Source: Pyrinomonadaceae bacterium (GTDB lineage: Bacteria; Acidobacteriota; Blastocatellia; Pyrinomonadales; Pyrinomonadaceae). From it: a DNA stretch of 64,000 nt. Positions 61,648 to 64,000 of this stretch are shown one piece after another. The translations under genes and the position numbers were made by a program. The stretch covers positions 868,001 through 932,000 of the forward strand of contig JANQRU010000007.1 of NCBI GenBank assembly GCA_028284415.1. Reading direction: 5' to 3'. The notes below the pieces were generated by a model. It did no database searches and was not told the origin of the DNA. It saw only the letters and a list, made by a program, of their open reading frames with translations. Within the stretch, counting starts at the first letter, position 1, and every line of letters starts with the position of its first letter.

Positions 61648-64000
61648 ATGCCAAACAGAAAATTTTTTGTTGAGATAGGTTTCGTTTTTGTTTTAACTCT
61701 TACTTTTACTTTTCAAGCTTTTGCTCAGAATGCCATTCCATATCTGACTGAGCCTGCTATGTCGCCTGACAATAAAGAAATCGCGTTTGTTTCAGGTGGG
61801 GATATCTGGACAGTTCCAAGCAAAGGCGGTACTGCACAGATTCTTGTTTCTCATCCTGCAACGGAAGGTCGCCCGGTCTTTTCTCCCGATGGAAAAAAGC
61901 TTGCTTTTATGTCAAACCGTACGGGAAATGGTGACATATATGTTTTGGATTTTGCGACGAATAATCTTACGCGAATAACCTATAACGACACTTCTGACAA
62001 TCTCGATGCTTGGTCAAGGGATGGACAGTGGCTATATTTTTATTCGTCAAATCAAGATATTTCGGGGATGAATGATATTTTCCGCGTGCGTGCGACAGGC
62101 GGAACTCCGATGGCTGTCAGCAATGACCGCTACACAAATGAATTTCATTCAAAACCTTCGCCTGATGGAAATAAATTAGCTTTTTCAGCAAGAGGAATTT
62201 CACACGGTCAATGGTGGCGAAACGGTAGAAGCCACATAGATGAAACAGAACTTTGGGTAAAAAACGGAACACAATACCAACAGATTGCCGAACGCGGAGC
62301 AAAACAACATTGGACTATGTGGAGTCCCGACGGCTCGAGAATGTATTACGTTTCTGACCGTGACGGCACACAAAATATCTGGACAAAAACTCTTAATGGA
62401 AGAGAAAGAAAGTTAACCAATTTTAGGAATGGTAGAGCTTTGTGGGCGAAGATCTCTTATGATGGCAAGGAAATTGTTTTTGAAAGGGATTTTAAGATTT
62501 GGAAAATGAAAACATCGGGCGGAAATGCTTCACCTGTTCCGATCACATTGCGTGGAAGTGCGGCTTCTCCGCTTTCGACCAACATAAATTTATCCTCACG
62601 AATCAGCGAATTTGATCTATCGCCCGATGGCAAAAAAGTTGTTGCTGTTTCACGCGGCGAAGTATTTGCAGCCACTTCAACTGACGGTGGCGATGCTGTC
62701 CGCGTTACAAGAACAGCCGCCCCCGAATCATTTGCAACTTGGTCGAGTGACAGCAAAAGGGTTGCTTATTCATCTGAGAGAAATGGAAAGTTTCAAATTT
62801 TTGAATATGATTTCGGAAGCGAAAAAGAAACTCAAATCACAACAACCGGCAATGATGTTTCGCCTGTTTACTCAAGCGATGGAAAATACATTGCGTTTAT
62901 GCGAAACGCCCGTGAGATTTGGCTTTATGACATCAAGAAAAAGACCGAAAAGAAAGTCGCTAATCTCTATGCAGATTTACCACCGCTAATCGGCAAACGT
63001 ACTTTCACATTTTCGCCTGATAATAAACACATCGCATTTTTAACTCTTTCTCCCGAAAACCGTTCTTACACAAATGCAGCAATCGCTTCGATCGAAACGG
63101 GCGAAGTAAAACCCGTAAGTTTTATCGCCAATTCATTTAGCGGAACCATCTCTTGGAGTCCTGATGGTGAATATCTTTTGTTCGACACACAACAAAGGAC
63201 CGAAACACCCGCACTTGCAAGAGTCGGATTAAAACTTCGCACACCGAAATTCAGAGAAGATAAATTCAGAGGTTTCTTTGAGCAAGAAAATCCGCAGGAA
63301 AAGCCAAAACCATCTCCAAACCCGAAAGCCTCACCTGCTCCAGACTTGGAAAAAGATGTGGTCAAACCAAATCCCAAACAGGCTCCGAAAGGAAAATTAG
63401 CTTCTAAAAAGAAAGACGAGAAAAAGGTAGAAATAGATTTTGGAGAAATCCGTAAGCGTCTGAGTCTTGTTCGTCCGGGAATCTCCATCAATGAACACGT
63501 CATCAGCCCTGATGGAAAAACACTTCTCGTAACAGCTTCAGCGGAAGGTAGTTTTAATTTATACACAATAAATTTAGATGAACTTGCAAGAAACCGATCG
63601 GCAAGACAGGTTACATCAACGCCGTCTTTCAAATTTGACGCACAATTTTCGCCGAGAGGAAATGAAGTTTATTACATAGATGGCGGACGCATCCGTATCG
63701 TCAATCTTGCTCGCCGAAATATCCGCACACTTTCACTAAACCTAAATATGAAGGTGAATTTCCACGAAGAAAAAATGGAAATTTTCAAACAAGGCTGGCG
63801 GTATATGCGGGATCATTTCTACGATGCCAATTTCCACGGCAAAAACTGGAACACCGTCGGACAAACCTACGAACCACTGATTCGCGGTTCAAGAAATATC
63901 ACAGAGATGCGTCGCTTAATGGCAATGATGGTTGGTGAATTAAACGCTTCACACTTGGGAGTTTCGGGAAGCTCAGGTTTTCGCTCAACACCGATCGGCA
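61648..64000 (+). CDS. Tricorn-protease-like S41 peptidase (C-terminus beyond window)
   Basis: 784 codons from ATG 61648 to the right edge with no stop. Signal peptide ends AFAQ. N-terminal PD40-type propeller (MSPDNKEIAFVSGGDIW, RPVFSPDGKKLAFMSNR, AWSRDGQWLYFYSS, WSPDGSRMYYVSDR) forms the first part of tricorn architecture. A Pro/Lys-rich linker (KASPAPDLEKDVVKPNP) sits near residue 560, and the tricorn core begins near residue 710 (IFKQGWRYMRDHFYDANFHG). The catalytic domain is cut off. A periplasmic peptidase that degrades oligopeptides is likely. Confidence 0.85.
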   Translation, partial: MPNRKFFVEIGFVFVLTLTFTFQAFAQNAIPYLTEPAMSPDNKEIAFVSGGDIWTVPSKGGTAQILVSHPATEGRPVFSPDGKKLAFMSNRTGNGDIYVLDFATNNLTRITYNDTSDNLDAWSRDGQWLYFYSSNQDISGMNDIFRVRATGGTPMAVSNDRYTNEFHSKPSPDGNKLAFSARGISHGQWWRNGRSHIDETELWVKNGTQYQQIAERGAKQHWTMWSPDGSRMYYVSDRDGTQNIWTKTLNGRERKLTNFRNGRALWAKISYDGKEIVFERDFKIWKMKTSGGNASPVPITLRGSAASPLSTNINLSSRISEFDLSPDGKKVVAVSRGEVFAATSTDGGDAVRVTRTAAPESFATWSSDSKRVAYSSERNGKFQIFEYDFGSEKETQITTTGNDVSPVYSSDGKYIAFMRNAREIWLYDIKKKTEKKVANLYADLPPLIGKRTFTFSPDNKHIAFLTLSPENRSYTNAAIASIETGEVKPVSFIANSFSGTISWSPDGEYLLFDTQQRTETPALARVGLKLRTPKFREDKFRGFFEQENPQEKPKPSPNPKASPAPDLEKDVVKPNPKQAPKGKLASKKKDEKKVEIDFGEIRKRLSLVRPGISINEHVISPDGKTLLVTASAEGSFNLYTINLDELARNRSARQVTSTPSFKFDAQFSPRGNEVYYIDGGRIRIVNLARRNIRTLSLNLNMKVNFHEEKMEIFKQGWRYMRDHFYDANFHGKNWNTVGQTYEPLIRGSRNITEMRRLMAMMVGELNASHLGVSGSSGFRSTPIG

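Noticed and set aside
1..64000. CRISPR array, IS or prophage
   Set aside because: No regularly spaced direct repeats, transposase, integrase or phage structural genes were seen.

Overview
The window is AT-rich bacterial chromosome. Family content points to the phylum Acidobacteriota, probably class Blastocatellia. The markers are winged-helix/TolB-type propeller sensor proteins in several copies, an ECF sigma factor next to a Ser/Thr kinase with TPR repeats, a tricorn-like S41 protease, and menaquinone genes of the futalosine pathway (MqnE, MqnP). This is an inference from gene families; no rRNA, tRNA or phylogenetic marker search was possible. No CRISPR array, prophage or complete IS was seen.

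Left part (1-20 kb): a truncated phospholipase D-type synthase, mqnP, small accessory genes, and a broken Uma2 nuclease gene. A long run of minus-strand genes follows. It includes a five-gene operon (YdeI-like protein, unknown protein, agmatinase, secreted protein, secreted amidohydrolase), an AraC regulator, an esterase-amidohydrolase fusion, an NHL propeller and a class C beta-lactamase-like hydrolase. Then come a metallophosphoesterase, a REPIN-like repeat doublet, a macrodomain protein, an intact Uma2 gene and a CBS membrane protein.

Middle part (20-38 kb): mostly housekeeping genes. These are mqnE, DUF6438 proteins, a COQ7-like diiron protein, an M14 carboxypeptidase, a LpxL/HtrB-type acyltransferase, a nucleotide-sugar epimerase, RDD and S41 proteins, tyrS, proC, Nudix, and ybaB-recR-acyltransferase. 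The two junctions of the last operon carry inverted arrays of heptamer repeats. A solitary 367-residue orphan with a very strong ribosome binding site and a 12-bp terminator stem sits at 34.3 kb.

Right part (38-64 kb): a sensing and secretion island. It holds three winged-helix/TM/propeller regulators, an ECF sigma factor, a Ser/Thr kinase and five members of a secreted ~300-residue family ending in an EGGG-x3-W-(L/V)-K type motif. A small CxxC protein (start MKKEI) is divergent from a regulator in two places, with an identical TATAAC-12 nt-ATG leader. There is also an overlapping three-gene operon of unknown function, and a cluster of a membrane protein, a four-repeat Tudor-like lipoprotein, a DUF4347-like His/Cys protein and a large helical protein. 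The window ends inside a tricorn-like protease.

The best candidates for undescribed biology are the duplicated regulator / CxxC protein / secreted-family module, the 58.5-61.5 kb cluster, and the two REPIN-like elements with covarying hairpins placed directly before start codons.
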